Assembly (NCBI GenBank): GCA_944739405.2
Contig: OX123190.2
Span: 25,642,807-25,706,806 of the forward strand
Direction: 5' to 3'
From: Euclidia mi
Taxonomy: Eukaryota > Arthropoda > Insecta > Lepidoptera > Erebidae
DNA length: 64,000 nt
A program made the translations under genes and the position numbers. The notes beneath the pieces were generated by a model. The model searched no databases. It saw only the letters and a list, made by a program, of their open reading frames with translations, and was not told the DNA's origin. Below are positions 29,849 to 40,749 of the stretch, piece by piece; position 1 is the stretch's first letter; every line of letters begins with the position of its first letter.

Positions 29849-31798
29849 TCACTGAGTTGGAAGCGGACAGAGACGTACAACAGGGCGCACGTAACTCCCC
29901 TCGGCGGTTTTCACGGTAATAACGCGAGTTGTACCGTCCTTGGAAGTATGCAATTTCTCTACGATTGCTAACGGCCATGAAAGCGGCGGAGCATTATCAT
30001 GTATTATGACGACCAACGTACCCTCCTGTATAGGGGATGCAGGACTATTCCACTTGGATCTAGCCTGAAGCTGGTGTAGATATTCCGCACGCCAGCGCCG
30101 CCAGAACGACTGCACGAGTTTATCCAGCAGAGTATGTCTCTGGAGCAAGCTTGAAGAGTCTGCTTCAGGAGCCGGAAATGATGATAATGGCACTGTGTTC
30201 AGAAAATGTGCAGGGCTTAACGCGGATGGTTCTGCAGGGTCACTACTCAATGCCGTGAGCGGACGCGAGTTGATCAGTGCCTCGACTTGTGCAAGGACAG
30301 TTAAAAGCTCTTCGTAAGAGAGGATCTGTTGACCTATAACCTTGAAGAGATGCGTTTTAATTACTTTGACCATGCTTTCCCAACATCCACCGAAATGCGG
30401 TGATGCTGGTGGAATAAACTTCCAGTCGATATGATTTATGGAAAGTTCCTCTTGAAGACGAGTACGATATTCTTCCCTGAGAAACTTATAAAGGTCGCGT
30501 AAATAAGAGCTTGCGCCCACAAAACAAGTGCCGTTATCCGTGTACAAACACTGTATAGGGCCGCGCCGTGAGAAAAATCGTTTAAGGGCTGCCAGGAATG
30601 ACACCGTGCTTAAATCTGTCGCAACTTCAATATGCGTAGCGCGCGTCGTTAAGCATGTAAAAATACATAGCCAGGCTTTACGGCTTTTAACACCTCGACC
30701 ACGCACTGGCGTATACTGCAGTGGTCCTGCGTAATCACAACCGGTGTGTGTAAACGCTTTAGCAACCTGGTTGACGCGCTGGCTAGGGAGATCGGCCATG
30801 GGAGGGAAAGTCGGACGCGGACGAAATTTGAAACAGACGTTACATTTATGTATTCTGTGACGAATTATTCGTCGAGCGGCTAAAATCCAATACTTATGCC
30901 TAAGTAAGGACATAAGCAACTCCGGACCGGCATGGAGGTGCTTCTTGTGATAAAAATCAACAAGAAGGTCGACAACATGATCATGTCGCGGCAGAATACA
31001 AGGATGTTTGTAGTTATAAGGTTCATCCGAATTTGACAGACGACCCCCAACGCGTATGACGCCATGTTCATCGAGAAACGGCTTGAGTCTAAGGATAGCG
31101 GGAGAACAAGGTACATTGTCCTTTAAATTTTGAATGTCGTTACTAAAATGAACAGCTTGTACAGCTCGTAGTAACTTACATTCTGCGAATTTCAGATCAG
31201 TACTTGAAACAAAAGTCTCATTAGGTAGGTGCCTAAGAAACCTATAGACATAAACGATGGCGCGGAGTAACTTAGACCACGATGACATGCGTAGTGCGAG
31301 TGCATAGATGGGAGACTCCGCAACCTCAGCAATCACGGGATAAGAAACAGACTTCCGCTCGGGTACATCTTCGTCTTCTGCACTGTGGTCAAAGGGTTGC
31401 ATGGGCCATTCTGACGGATCATGGGAGATCCAAGAAGGTCCACGACGCCACAATGGATGATGCAGAAGATTAAGTGGAGTGACACCACGAGACAAGCAAT
31501 CTGCGGGGTTCTCAATACCCGCGACGTAATTGAAACAAGTAGCAGGAACCAGTTCAATCAATTTGCTAACGCGGTTGGCGACAAAAGTCTGCCAGCGATG
31601 AGGAGAAGAATGAATCCAAGCGAGCACTACTTTGGAGTCGGAGAATGCGTATAATTTATTAATGGGGTAGTGGGGCAAAACTGTGTCTTGAACCTTGCGT
31701 AGCAACTGAGACAGCAGAAGGGCCGCGCACAACTCCAGTCTCGCAACTGAAACGGTTTTAACAGGCGAGACCTTAGACTTGGCACAAACTAACTGCAC
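29849..31798 (-). CDS. pol: BEL-C RNase H-integrase segment of Pol
   Basis: The open frame is 649 codons with no internal lesion. Residues 1-105 are RNase H, with Glu22 in LELCAA, Asp54 in FSDSK and Asp100 in NPAD; the first Asp lies upstream in the RT frame. The integrase zinc-binding domain (about residues 284-322, His/His then CNVC) is followed by the catalytic core with Asp355 (CDYAG), Asp421 (YTDNG) and Glu474 (GCWES). A C-terminal DUF5641-like region with LSPAHFL and FWRRW blocks ends at PLPTQ. Integrase would insert cDNA into chromosomes with a 5-bp duplication. A 4-base deletion just upstream separates it from RT; the ATG used here is internal, not a true start. Confidence 0.85.
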   Translation of the reverse strand: MQLVCAKSKVSPVKTVSVARLELCAALLLSQLLRKVQDTVLPHYPINKLYAFSDSKVVLAWIHSSPHRWQTFVANRVSKLIELVPATCFNYVAGIENPADCLSRGVTPLNLLHHPLWRRGPSWISHDPSEWPMQPFDHSAEDEDVPERKSVSYPVIAEVAESPIYALALRMSSWSKLLRAIVYVYRFLRHLPNETFVSSTDLKFAECKLLRAVQAVHFSNDIQNLKDNVPCSPAILRLKPFLDEHGVIRVGGRLSNSDEPYNYKHPCILPRHDHVVDLLVDFYHKKHLHAGPELLMSLLRHKYWILAARRIIRHRIHKCNVCFKFRPRPTFPPMADLPSQRVNQVAKAFTHTGCDYAGPLQYTPVRGRGVKSRKAWLCIFTCLTTRATHIEVATDLSTVSFLAALKRFFSRRGPIQCLYTDNGTCFVGASSYLRDLYKFLREEYRTRLQEELSINHIDWKFIPPASPHFGGCWESMVKVIKTHLFKVIGQQILSYEELLTVLAQVEALINSRPLTALSSDPAEPSALSPAHFLNTVPLSSFPAPEADSSSLLQRHTLLDKLVQSFWRRWRAEYLHQLQARSKWNSPASPIQEGTLVVIIHDNAPPLSWPLAIVEKLHTSKDGTTRVITVKTAEGSYVRPVVRLCPLPTQ

Positions 31799-32916
31799 CG
31801 AGTAGTTAGAACCAATGCTTGCAGATATACGACTCCACCGTAAGCACGCTCGCTGGCGTCAGCGAAACCTATCAAGTTGATGGTACATCCATCTACCAAC
31901 CCAAGATGACGCGGAATAGTAACTGGATTGAGCGCGGTAAGCTCAATACAAAACTGGCCCCAAGCGGCGACAATATGGTCAGGGGGTGTTTCATCCCACT
32001 CACACTTTGATAGCCAAAGCTCTTTGATCAAGAGCTTGGCGTACAAAATTGTGGGAGCCACAAAACCCATTATGTCCCATAGTCGAGCCACTGTGGACAG
32101 CATAGTGCGTTTGGTGCACTTATCATCTGGTGGTGAGACGTCAAACCGAAAACTATCGCAGGATTTGTCCCAGCGTAAACCGAGAACCTTATGCGGTACA
32201 GACTTCTCAAACTCAATGTCTGGAGAAGCCTTATGAGAATCTGGTATGCGTGCGAGAACCTCCTTAGAGTTGCTTGTCCATTTGACAAGATCAAACTGGC
32301 CTCGCTTGAAAAGCTGAATAAGCTCTTCACAAAGCGAAATTGCTAGCGGAGCGGATATGACACTACAGGCAATGTCATCCATGTACAAAGCGGAAGTGGC
32401 AACAGCCGCTGCGGCGGGAAAGTGATCGCCTTCATCAGCGATCAACTGGCGAACAACTCGTAACGCGTGATATGGGCTAGACTTGAGTCCAAAGCAAACA
32501 CGATTGAACTGATACACAGATAAAGGTTCTTTCTTGTCAAAACGATAAAAGACCCGTTGAAATCTACGGTCAGATTCGCGAACGCCGATATTGAGGAACA
32601 TTTGGCGGCAATCAGCTGACAGAGCGATTTGGAAAAGACGAAACTTTATTATGATGTTAAATAAATCACCCTGTAGATTGGGGCCGGCATGCAAAATGTC
32701 ATTAATCGACTGACCCGATGTAGTCTTACAACTAGCGTCTAAAACCTCACGAAGTTTAGTAGAGGTTTTATCTTCGCGAACTACGCCGTGATGCGGGATA
32801 TAATATGAGGGTTGGGAGTTGCCCTCGATGTTTACAACTACACTCAAAAAACCTTTATCTATGTAGTCACGAATGACGTCATTATAGGCGCTGCGTAACT
32901 TAGGTGATGCATCAAG
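31789..32916 (-). pseudogene. pol: BEL-C reverse transcriptase
   Basis: The frame continues that of gag-protease after a TAA at 32917-32919, where BEL-D has AAA. Counting from the first Met (32847), motif A is near residue 80 (SADCRQMF) and the catalytic YMDD is at 155-158. The RNase H first Asp (FADAS) is near residue 335. Both RT catalytic positions are intact. It ends out of frame at 31789 because four bases present in BEL-B and BEL-D are missing near 31818, so it does not join RNase H. The enzyme would copy element RNA into cDNA in cytoplasmic particles. Confidence 0.85.
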
Positions 32917-34392
32917 TTAACGTTCCAAACAATGGAAACGTCTGAGCGCAGCAGCGTACGAGTCGCCTAACGAATAAGGGTCACCACAGAATGGCAACGC
33001 CACAACGTATCTGCCACTGTCGTCACGAACAGTGGTAGCGCGGAAATGTTCTTCACACTCGAGATCTTTATGGCTCATCGAGGGCGGTGCGGTAACCTCT
33101 TCAAGCTCCCAAAATCGCTTGAGAAGAGAGTCAATATTGTTTTCTTGAAGAACAGAACAACAGCAAGACGTAACGTATTGAGAAGTATGTAATGTAGGTA
33201 CGGTACCCATAATTACATACCCGAATACCGTCTCAATAGCGGGCGGTAAGTTATTTTGCTCACTACGTACCACTTTCGTAAGTAGCAAGTGCGGGAATAT
33301 TGCGGCTCCGATCAAAACATCAATGTCTGCCGGATTCGCAAACTCCGAATCCGCTAGTGGTAGTGACTCGAGATGTGTGAGGAGCGACACGTCCACATTA
33401 GCGTTTGGCAACGTGTCTGTAATACGTTCCACGATAAGCGAAGAAATGTTAAAATTAATGTCCCTATTAAAACGCGAATGTATTTTAATATCTACGGAAC
33501 CTTTGCAATGTTTTTCTGATCCGCCTATCCCTCGGATTATTGAGTTCGTATTTTTAAAGTTATTCCATAATCCGAGGCGTTTGAACAATTCTAACGTTAT
33601 TAAATTGGTCTGAGATGCGCTATCTAGCAGACAACGTACCATGTGCGGCGACCCATTGACATCATATATGATAACTTGCGCTGTCGCTAACAGAACAGTC
33701 TTAGACGCCATACATGGCGGCCTAGCACTGCTCTGATCACTACAAGCGCGCGAAGGCCGTCCGCGCGTGCGTGCCGCCCGCGCAATGGATGTCGTACACA
33801 ACGATACTTCGCCCTCAGACGCGGAAGGCGCAGCTACCGTGGTCTGCTGCACCTGCGGCGTACTCGTAAGTGTGTCAAGGCTAGCGGCTTGACTTGACAA
33901 CCGGTTATCAAAATGTAACAGTGTATGATGTTTTTGTTTACACGTGCGACATCTCGTTCTACTGGAACAATTACTCGTTTTATGTTTTATGCTTAAGCAA
34001 TTAATGCAAGCTTTGTTATCTTTTACGCTTTTAAAACGAGCAATTGGATTTAAATCATTAAAGGTAGGACACTTATAGTAATGGTCGTGCACTATATTAC
34101 TGCACAGACACTTCTGTGAATTATAACTATTAGATTCCGAACATGTTACGTAAGATTGTGGATTAGGGACTGAGTTATTATTACTATTTCGCGATTTATT
34201 CAACCTTTGTTTGTTGTTGTTAGTGTTAGACGGGCCAGGTGAACCAGACTGCGTATTATGAAATATTCGACACTGATCTTTGATGAACGAAATAAAACTA
34301 TCTAGTGTAGGTATTTTATTATTGCGTTCCGTCATCTCGAATGCGCGAATTGTATCAGTGTCAAACTTTTTTAAAGCGAGTTGAAGCAACAT
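32917..34392 (-). CDS. gag-pro: BEL-C Gag C-terminus and protease
   Basis: The open frame has 491 codons and is in phase with the upstream gag frame. It contains a Ser/Asn-rich linker (residues 45-90), two Cys/His zinc-knuckle clusters (about 93-160), and the aspartic protease with its active site LLDSAS (Asp about 256). A GIGG block and the IDVLIGA..FP core (near 350-360) follow. The C-terminal 60 residues (FWELEE block) begin the RT spacer. The protease would process Gag-Pol. The first Met is internal; the reading frame really begins at 35133, interrupted by TAG at 34465. Confidence 0.85.
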   Translation of the reverse strand: MLLQLALKKFDTDTIRAFEMTERNNKIPTLDSFISFIKDQCRIFHNTQSGSPGPSNTNNNKQRLNKSRNSNNNSVPNPQSYVTCSESNSYNSQKCLCSNIVHDHYYKCPTFNDLNPIARFKSVKDNKACINCLSIKHKTSNCSSRTRCRTCKQKHHTLLHFDNRLSSQAASLDTLTSTPQVQQTTVAAPSASEGEVSLCTTSIARAARTRGRPSRACSDQSSARPPCMASKTVLLATAQVIIYDVNGSPHMVRCLLDSASQTNLITLELFKRLGLWNNFKNTNSIIRGIGGSEKHCKGSVDIKIHSRFNRDINFNISSLIVERITDTLPNANVDVSLLTHLESLPLADSEFANPADIDVLIGAAIFPHLLLTKVVRSEQNNLPPAIETVFGYVIMGTVPTLHTSQYVTSCCCSVLQENNIDSLLKRFWELEEVTAPPSMSHKDLECEEHFRATTVRDDSGRYVVALPFCGDPYSLGDSYAAALRRFHCLER

Positions 34393-34464
34393 AAAGTCGG
34401 AAAGATCTTCTAATTTTAAATTCCTAAGAGAATTAACCGCGGTTACGAAGTTATCAATAAACAG

Positions 34465-35133
34465 CTAGAAATTCGAGACAGACGCGTTGCTGGACAGTTT
34501 AAGATTTAAAGCTTGGTCAAAGTACGTAGACGCTAGGACGCGCGTGTCTTGATATCTGTCAAGTAGTGACTGAAATATGACCTGATAATACTCAGCACTG
34601 GGTGTGACACCTGCAAATACGGACTGGGCCTTCGGTGACAGTTTACCTATTAAATAGTACAACCTGTCAGCATCTGTCAGAGAACCATTATCGTGCACTG
34701 TAGACTTAAAACTTGCATAGAATAACGGCCAATTTCGTATATCTCCGTCAAACGACATAATCTCGATTGGCGGTAATCTCGGTTTGCGGGCAACGGGCTC
34801 TGCTGAACATTTACCCTCCAATTGCGATTGTATACGCTTAATAATACAATAAAGATCTTTGAATGAGGTATACGCCTGATAGTTCGGTTTGTCATCAGGA
34901 TTGATAGAAAGTAATCTTGCGTTATAATCGTCTAACAACTTATGAAAATCTGTTCGAATACTATCTACTGTTGTACAATAACTGAGAAATGCTTCGCTAT
35001 TGCTGTCAGACATCGATGCGGTTTTTGATCTTTCATAGATGTTTTGAATGCGCTCAAATAAAATATTGCGTTTTGCTTCTAAGATTGTCATCTCTTTGTC
35101 TTCCCACACGCGTGACTTCTTTTGTTGTGACAT
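34465..35133 (-). CDS. gag: BEL-C Gag N-terminal part
   Basis: ATG at 35131-35133 opens 222 codons, ending in TAG at 34465-34467. The N-terminal third is charged and probably helical or coiled-coil (Lys/Glu/Arg rich, residues 1-50). The middle carries PPIE...FDGD..NWP (residues 126-143), a conserved BEL/Pao Gag block, and an LSPKAQ segment. The frame continues in phase beyond the TAG into the zinc-knuckle/protease frame. BEL-B has the same TAG, and BEL-D has CAG (Gln) at that codon. Readthrough or a loss-of-function ancestor are both possible. Confidence 0.85.
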   Translation of the reverse strand: MSQQKKSRVWEDKEMTILEAKRNILFERIQNIYERSKTASMSDSNSEAFLSYCTTVDSIRTDFHKLLDDYNARLLSINPDDKPNYQAYTSFKDLYCIIKRIQSQLEGKCSAEPVARKPRLPPIEIMSFDGDIRNWPLFYASFKSTVHDNGSLTDADRLYYLIGKLSPKAQSVFAGVTPSAEYYQVIFQSLLDRYQDTRVLASTYFDQALNLKLSSNASVSNF

Positions 35134-35459
35134 GCTTACGTAAGTATAAGCTAATGAGAACGAAACAAAATAAGAATATCTAATGTATCTATTATTTTAC
35201 CTAAGTAGGCAACACTTTAGAGCTGAGGAAATAAAAGTTGATTGAAATATGAGATTTATAAGACAACTATGATAGTTGCAGAAATAATAATTTAATAAGT
35301 AGGTAGCTACATAAAAGTTTACCTACTAATGCGGGCGGAAATAACCATGTGACGGTTATATGAATATATTAGGAGTATAGCTAGGTGCTATAACTGCCTA
35401 GGTATAGCGGTATAACGTATAAAACGTAAATGAATTCGACTCGTATGGATAAAAAAAAA
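35134..35459 (-). other. BEL-C 5' untranslated region
   Basis: About 326 bases between the 5' LTR and gag, homologous to 15048-15371 and 50031-50381. The part next to the LTR should hold the primer-binding site, but I could not match it to a tRNA. Confidence 0.7.
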
Positions 35460-35970
35460 TGGTATGGCGTGGTGCCGAAACTGATTAGGTTCTAGGGGAC
35501 TTGGAGAAGGAAATGGACTGTATACAAAGGATAGCTGGTTTAGCCGCCTAGGAGGGAATAAGGGCAGAGGAGATGGATACGGGAGGAGGTGATTGAGTGG
35601 GTATAGGATATTTCCAGGATGGAAGGCACTTACCTTATAGCCTTCTTCGTTTCTTTTCCTCCTGGTGTTTTCGTGATGTAGCTGCTTGTTTTCACTTCAC
35701 TCACGAGCGGGTTTTCCTTGGTGGAAGCGGCAAAATCACATACAGCGGCGCGGCGCGGAGCGGTATCGAGACGGCGTTCTCAGCGAGCGGAATGTTCGAG
35801 ACTGTCACTCGCATCGACGTTTTGCGGCGACGAATCAGGCGCAAGGCAGTGCCTCTTCCAGGGAGAGGGAAAGAGAGGGACGGAAATATGATATCGCTCG
35901 CACTAGACAAGCGTGGAACGATTCATATTGATGCGATTAGTTATATATAGGAAGGTAGATGGCGCTACCA
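35460..35970 (-). repeat. BEL-C 5' LTR
   Basis: 511 bp, from TGGTATGGCG to GGCGCTACCA, followed by the target duplication ACACC. It differs from the 3' LTR at about five bases. Confidence 0.92.
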
Positions 35971-36520
35971 ACACCACTAGCACTGTTATCACTATCGCAC
36001 TGTACCCGATCACGACATACTACACTCACTACGTCAGCTCGCGGTTTGATTTTGTTCTTTTTACGGGTTTTACATAGACGTACCACTGGATGCCAGATAC
36101 TCGACAGTTGAAACCCATCCTCTCTATTGAAATTCTTGAACTTTTTAATTTCAATAGCCTCCCTAACCATTCGAGGTATGTAGTGGCGTTCTGTCGAAAG
36201 CACCTGAGGGTTATGTAACTCAATCCAGTGGTCGGTACCCGAGTCTTAGAGGTGTTGAGCTATGGCCGACTTGTGTGGTTCATTATTTTTGACTGCCCTA
36301 ATGTGTTCCTTTATTCGGCAAGAAATGGTGCGTTTAGTTTGTATATAAGGTATATAGGAACTCCCACAGCTGCAGTCAATTTTGTATACACCTGGCTTTT
36401 CTAAGGGAAGACTGTCTTTCGGCGTTCTTATATATTGCGACAGTTTCTTAAAAGTTACTCCAAACAAAGGTACGTGGTATATATTCCGAAAGACAATTTA
36501 AATTAAGTCATATAAAATAC
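35971..36520 (-). pseudogene. Penelope-like element, GIY-YIG endonuclease part
   Basis: The frame at 36467-36246 has the GIY-YIG-type layout: GVYKIDCSCGSSYI, then TKRTI..R.KEH and a KSAIAQH segment, as in the C-terminal endonuclease of Penelope-like elements. The second half of the motif reads YIPYI rather than YIGQT, so a core Gly is lost. Downstream (36203-35976) follows a conserved basic segment with HYIPR.VREAIEIKK and NREDG blocks, in a different frame. The reverse transcriptase is absent because of 5' truncation near 36480. The far end (36465-36512) is an inverted copy of 28941-28986. Confidence 0.75.
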
Positions 36521-37319
36521 CATATATCATATACTTCACATATAGGATTTTTGGAAATTTCCTCCCCAAAAAGGAAAGTATATTAACTTGATATCGCAAT
36601 AAGAAATAAATACCAAGCCATAAACACAAATACATTTGTATAATACGCTTACAAAATGCCATTTAAATTTACCACTAGATGGCTAGTTACGGAAGGCAAA
36701 AACTTAATTTATTACTCAAACAAAAAGACAATGGCGTTAAAATATTATACAGTTCACTTCTAACCCTTTACACAAAAGCTATAGTGAAATTAATAACGAT
36801 TTCATTATTATTCCCACCACAAAATGTATTCCTCTGAATACAAAACAACTCAGAAATATCTCGGAAGACAGACATTTCTATTGGCGTCGGCATAAATTAC
36901 AAACTCACTTAATTTTGTGTTGTTTGTAATCCCCACAATAATTTCTTTCAAGGCCTTATTTCAATCTGGGGGAACTCAGCAGCATTGAGGATTAGTGATG
37001 ATTTACGAGACTAAAGGTATTATTAAGAAATAATGAGCATACCGAAAGAAGGGCTCGGCTTTATTAATAGATTAATAAGAGTTATCTGCGAATAACGTGG
37101 AAGCGTAGGTAAGCGATTTCCTTTTAAATATTATAATGAAGAAAAATATTATGTACTTTTGGCAATTACCTACCTGGTGAAATAAAAGCGTTTTCTTAGT
37201 ATATTTTCTGAAAAAAATTAAATATAATGCTCGCCGTTATTGTTGGATACACAGCAGGGGTTCTGGAGAAGATTTGAGCTTGTATTGCAGAAAAAGAAAT
37301 CAATATAACAGAGATATAC

Positions 37320-37320
<1 letters not shown>
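36521..37320. other. Intergenic DNA, nothing recognised
   Basis: AT-rich, with no coding frame or known repeat. Confidence 0.5.

Positions 37321-37321
<1 letters not shown>

Positions 37322-37394
<73 letters not shown>
37322..37394. repeat. (AT)n microsatellite
   Basis: About 36 AT dinucleotides without interruption. Tyr/Ile-repeat ORFs across it are artefacts. Confidence 0.98.
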
Positions 37395-37395
<1 letters not shown>

Positions 37396-37612
37396 TGCAT
37401 AGGGTTCCCACCAAGAACTTAGGGTCCCAAGCCAACCTCACCTGCAAGTGGTGCACCTGCCGATCAACGGACGAGGCTCTGGCAAACAAAATGTCCCAAT
37501 AAGCGGCAATAGGCTCGCCACCTATTACGTGGGATCAAAACACTGGCGAAAAGTGGGCGTTTAATATGCCTCTGCCTACCCCTTCGGGGAAACAGGCGTG
37601 AGTCTATGTATG
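37395..37612 (+). mobile_element. SINE-like repeat, conserved-tail family, copy 2
   Basis: Plus orientation, aligning with 20125-20355. It ends with CCCCTTCGGGG, AGGCGTGAGTC and a TATG microsatellite. It is bounded on both sides by AT repeats, suggesting insertion into, or seeding of, a microsatellite. Confidence 0.65.
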
Positions 37613-37616
37613 TATG

Positions 37617-37676
<60 letters not shown>
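37613..37676. repeat. (TATG)n/(TA)n microsatellite
   Basis: A few TATG units pass into about 27 TA units, directly at the 3' end of the SINE-like repeat, the usual place for a tail-derived microsatellite. Confidence 0.95.
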
Positions 37677-37677
<1 letters not shown>

Positions 37678-40210
37678 ATATCTACGACATAGCTATACCT
37701 TGTTTACTGTTTTTTTTTTAGTTTATGTAGTAAAACCCAGAAGGCCTCATTAGGAGTGCAGTTACTTATTTTATTTTTACATTAACTTTGTTCCAGCGAA
37801 TTTTGGAGATACTAATTTACAATTAATTTAATTCCACGTAAGTCTGGGCCTAAAACTTGAATTTTATTTAGTTCGTTTTGTATAATAATTGGAGTATATT
37901 CTACTCCGTGAGTTCAAAGCTCCCAGGCCATCAATAATGTGTCGAAAGATGACCTGAATACACCTTTTGTCGCATCACATAACACCTTACTAAAGGAGAT
38001 GTACCATTTGGCCATACATTATGGGCCTGGCACGGCCAAACACGACACCATGTGTGTTTTGAAGATAAATGACTACTCTATTAACCTGTATAATTTCTTT
38101 TTAAATAACTTTTGGTGGAAATAGGATACGAGATATTTGAAATGGAAATTATTCCGCAACTAAATATACCTCAAAATTGAATTTTAACATAAATATAATA
38201 CCTAGATGTAAATAAAGGTATGTCTTTGCGTCTTAAAGAACAAAAACTACATAAAGAGTGGCCAATAATAATGAATAATCACCTGTGTACTAGGGAACCT
38301 CGTACTATGTATACCTACTCGTCCAAAAAAGCTAACCACAATCACAAACACCGCTGCATATTCTTAGCATGGGTAGAAGGTACTGATCATTATTATTGAA
38401 TTTATATTCAATTACATTACATTAAAACCGTACGAAAACACCAATAAATCAGAGCAAAATATTTACGATACACAGTAGCAACACGAATGACATAACAGAT
38501 AAAAAAAGTGTTGCAAATGGTTTGAAAAAATATTTCTACTATCGATTAAAAAACAAAACGATTTTTACCGATTAATAATTATGGAATGTATAATAAATTA
38601 TATATTTCTTGATTCTTTTTACAAATTTACTTATAAAGTAAATAAAATATATTGTTTTCTAATATAATAATAAAAATATTATTTCCTTAAAACAATTTCT
38701 GCCTACCATACTTCATTTTATTTTTAATGCTGGCAACATAAGACATTCATCCGCTATTACCATAGCCTATTCAAAATAATTAATCTTTAAAAACTAAATT
38801 CTTTCACCGATACTCTATCAAGAAACGAAAACGATGTAAAAATTTTAAAAATTATATGTTTAATTTCAACGATTCACAGCTTTCTGGCCGCTACAGGCCG
38901 TATTTGGTATTTCTCCTTTCCCAAATTAAAGTGCTTGTTTCTGGGTCAAAGGTATATAGAAATATTAGTCATTCCAAAGATCGAAGTCACAATCGTCGTA
39001 CCGACAATCGAGCTATGTGAATTCGTTTCCTGGCATCAATCACTGAATGAGAATTGCATTTCATTAGCGTGAGGAAACGTCAGGCAACTTGTCGGAACGG
39101 AATCATAGATGCTACGACGGACGTAACCGACAATCGGTTTAAGTGGCAACACTGTTTGACAGCAGCTGTCAAAACGAAAGATAGGAGAGCTCGTTTGTAG
39201 CCGCACGGTTTGTCTCATGATTCCATTTTCAATTTTAAAATTGGATTGACACAAACTAATTGTTCTTCGTACGGATCGTGGGAATACCTATATGGGTCTG
39301 ATTGAAAATAATTTTACTGCTCTGTATGCGCGTGTACAATGAAACAGTGGACGTGAATTGTATGTTCAGAACTTCACACAGCATTGATGTCAGTGATTTG
39401 TAGAACTTGTAGCGTGAATTCGCGTATATTAGTGTTCGCATACATACATAATTATGTAGGTTGTGGTTGATTTGAAGTTTCTAATTCTCTCCTTGAATAG
39501 AATGACTGGATTTGCAACTTTTATAATTTTATTTTATGTTTTGTCTACTTAAAATATTTTAATGTACCGTGATGTACCGTTTAGTTGTTTACACAATAAA
39601 CATTACATATATTGATACCATTATGAAAACCACAATAAAATGAAGCAACAAGAAGGACTTACATTGTATGAGATGAAAAGTGTATATTATATAAAGACAA
39701 CTATCACGCTTGGTTACATTCTTGTATCGTCCAAACATTCAAACAAAGGCTACGACGACAACCAAACCCGCAAACCCACTTTGTGGCCCGACCGCGCAAC
39801 GACTTCTCAAGCCACTACTCCATACGTGCAGTTAATACGCTTACAAATCATAAATAAAATGAGTATAGGGCAAAGTAGAGCAACTTGTGCTCTGCATGAG
39901 CTGCAAATCAACTCAGCTGGCGCACACTGCTTTAAACTACGTTAGTTAGGTTACACGATCGATTCTAGCTAAGACTGATTTATATACAAATACTAAGCTT
40001 TGAGACGGTAATCAATCAAAATGTTTGCGCACGATGAATAATTAGAATGTATTATTTTTATATCGTGAAATGGATTAAGAGTAATCTAATGACAACAGTA
40101 GGATGTTTTCTTGATAGGTAGTGATACATTGTTTAGTTAGTATTTATCGATCACACAGACAGATTTTTTTTACTATCGTAAGTATTCCATCTTATAACAG
40201 TTTATCTGTA
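37677..40210. other. Intergenic DNA, no supported gene
   Basis: AT-rich. ORFs at 37939, 39036, 39256 and 39640 (61-101 codons) have no recognised motif. The 101-codon frame at 39640-39945 was looked at and shows no domain, signal peptide or related neighbour. Confidence 0.5.
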
Positions 40211-40375
40211 TCTTATACTAATATATAAAGCTGAAGAGTTTGTTTGTTTGTTTGTTTGGTTGAACGTTATAACATTCTATTAACTATTCTATTATTCTTA
40301 TAACATTACGCTATGAGCGATGGGAGAAGAGCAGTAGCCTCAAATAAAGCGGGTGTAACCGCGGGCATCCTCTAG
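40211..40375 (+). mobile_element. Short Helitron-like element
   Basis: It starts TCTTATACTAATATATAAAG after an A. This is a typical moth Helitron 5' end, followed by GTTT repeats. It ends CATCCTCTAG followed by T. A weak GCGG/CCGC hairpin lies eight bases before the end region. It is 165 bp without coding capacity. Confidence 0.6.
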
Positions 40376-40387
40376 TAATATATTAAA

Positions 40388-40583
40388 TCCTTGCGTTACT
40401 GACTGAGTGACAGACAAGCTACAGGCAAAACTATTAGGGCACAGGAAGCTGAAATGTAGTATGTGTATGTTCCTTAGGGACCGTAGGGGTGCAAAGAAGG
40501 GATTTTTTGAAATTCCTACGGTATCAGGCAGAATAAGCCAAATTAAAAAATAATGTGCGGCCGTAGCTGTGGTCTTCCTCTAG
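40388..40583 (+). mobile_element. Non-autonomous Helitron, copy 3
   Basis: It starts TCCTTGCGTTACTGAC after an A and ends TTCCTCTAG followed by T. It aligns with 20464-20655 in the opposite orientation. It lies 12 bases after the neighbouring Helitron. Confidence 0.75.
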
Positions 40584-40698
40584 TCTTCAATAAAGTGTAG
40601 CTTCTACCTAAAGTGTAAGTTTCAATTGCATACATAAATAATACAAAAATACACTACCAGCTTTAAGAACACATACCAGCCAGTAAGTGACGCATTTC

Positions 40699-40749
40699 TA
40701 AGCTTAATGATAATACTGGGCATCTTGTCCAATATTATCATTGAGCTTA
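40699..40749. repeat. Imperfect foldback
   Basis: Arms of 22 bases (40699-40720 and 40728-40749) match at 19 positions, with a 7-base loop. It may be an older example of the same inverted-duplication process seen elsewhere in this window. Confidence 0.8.

Larger units (their letters stand above)
29124..35970 (-). mobile_element. BEL-C: young, nearly complete BEL/Pao retrotransposon
   Basis: The element is 6,847 bp with 511-bp LTRs differing at about five positions (about 99% identity), flanked by ACACC (29119-29123 and 35971-35975). The order in sense is LTR, 5' UTR, gag, protease, RT, RNase H, integrase, LTR, as one long reading frame. By comparison with BEL-B and BEL-D it carries three lesions: TAG in gag (34465-34467), TAA between protease and RT (32917-32919), and a 4-base deletion near 31818. 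It is inserted in a Penelope-like fragment and is the most recent insertion of the three same-family elements. Confidence 0.95.

Noticed and set aside
37196..37489. Tyr/Ile-repeat ORFs
   Set aside because: Direct translation of an (AT)n microsatellite.
39640..39945. 101-codon ORF as a host gene
   Set aside because: No domain, signal peptide, splice context or homologous copy in the window.
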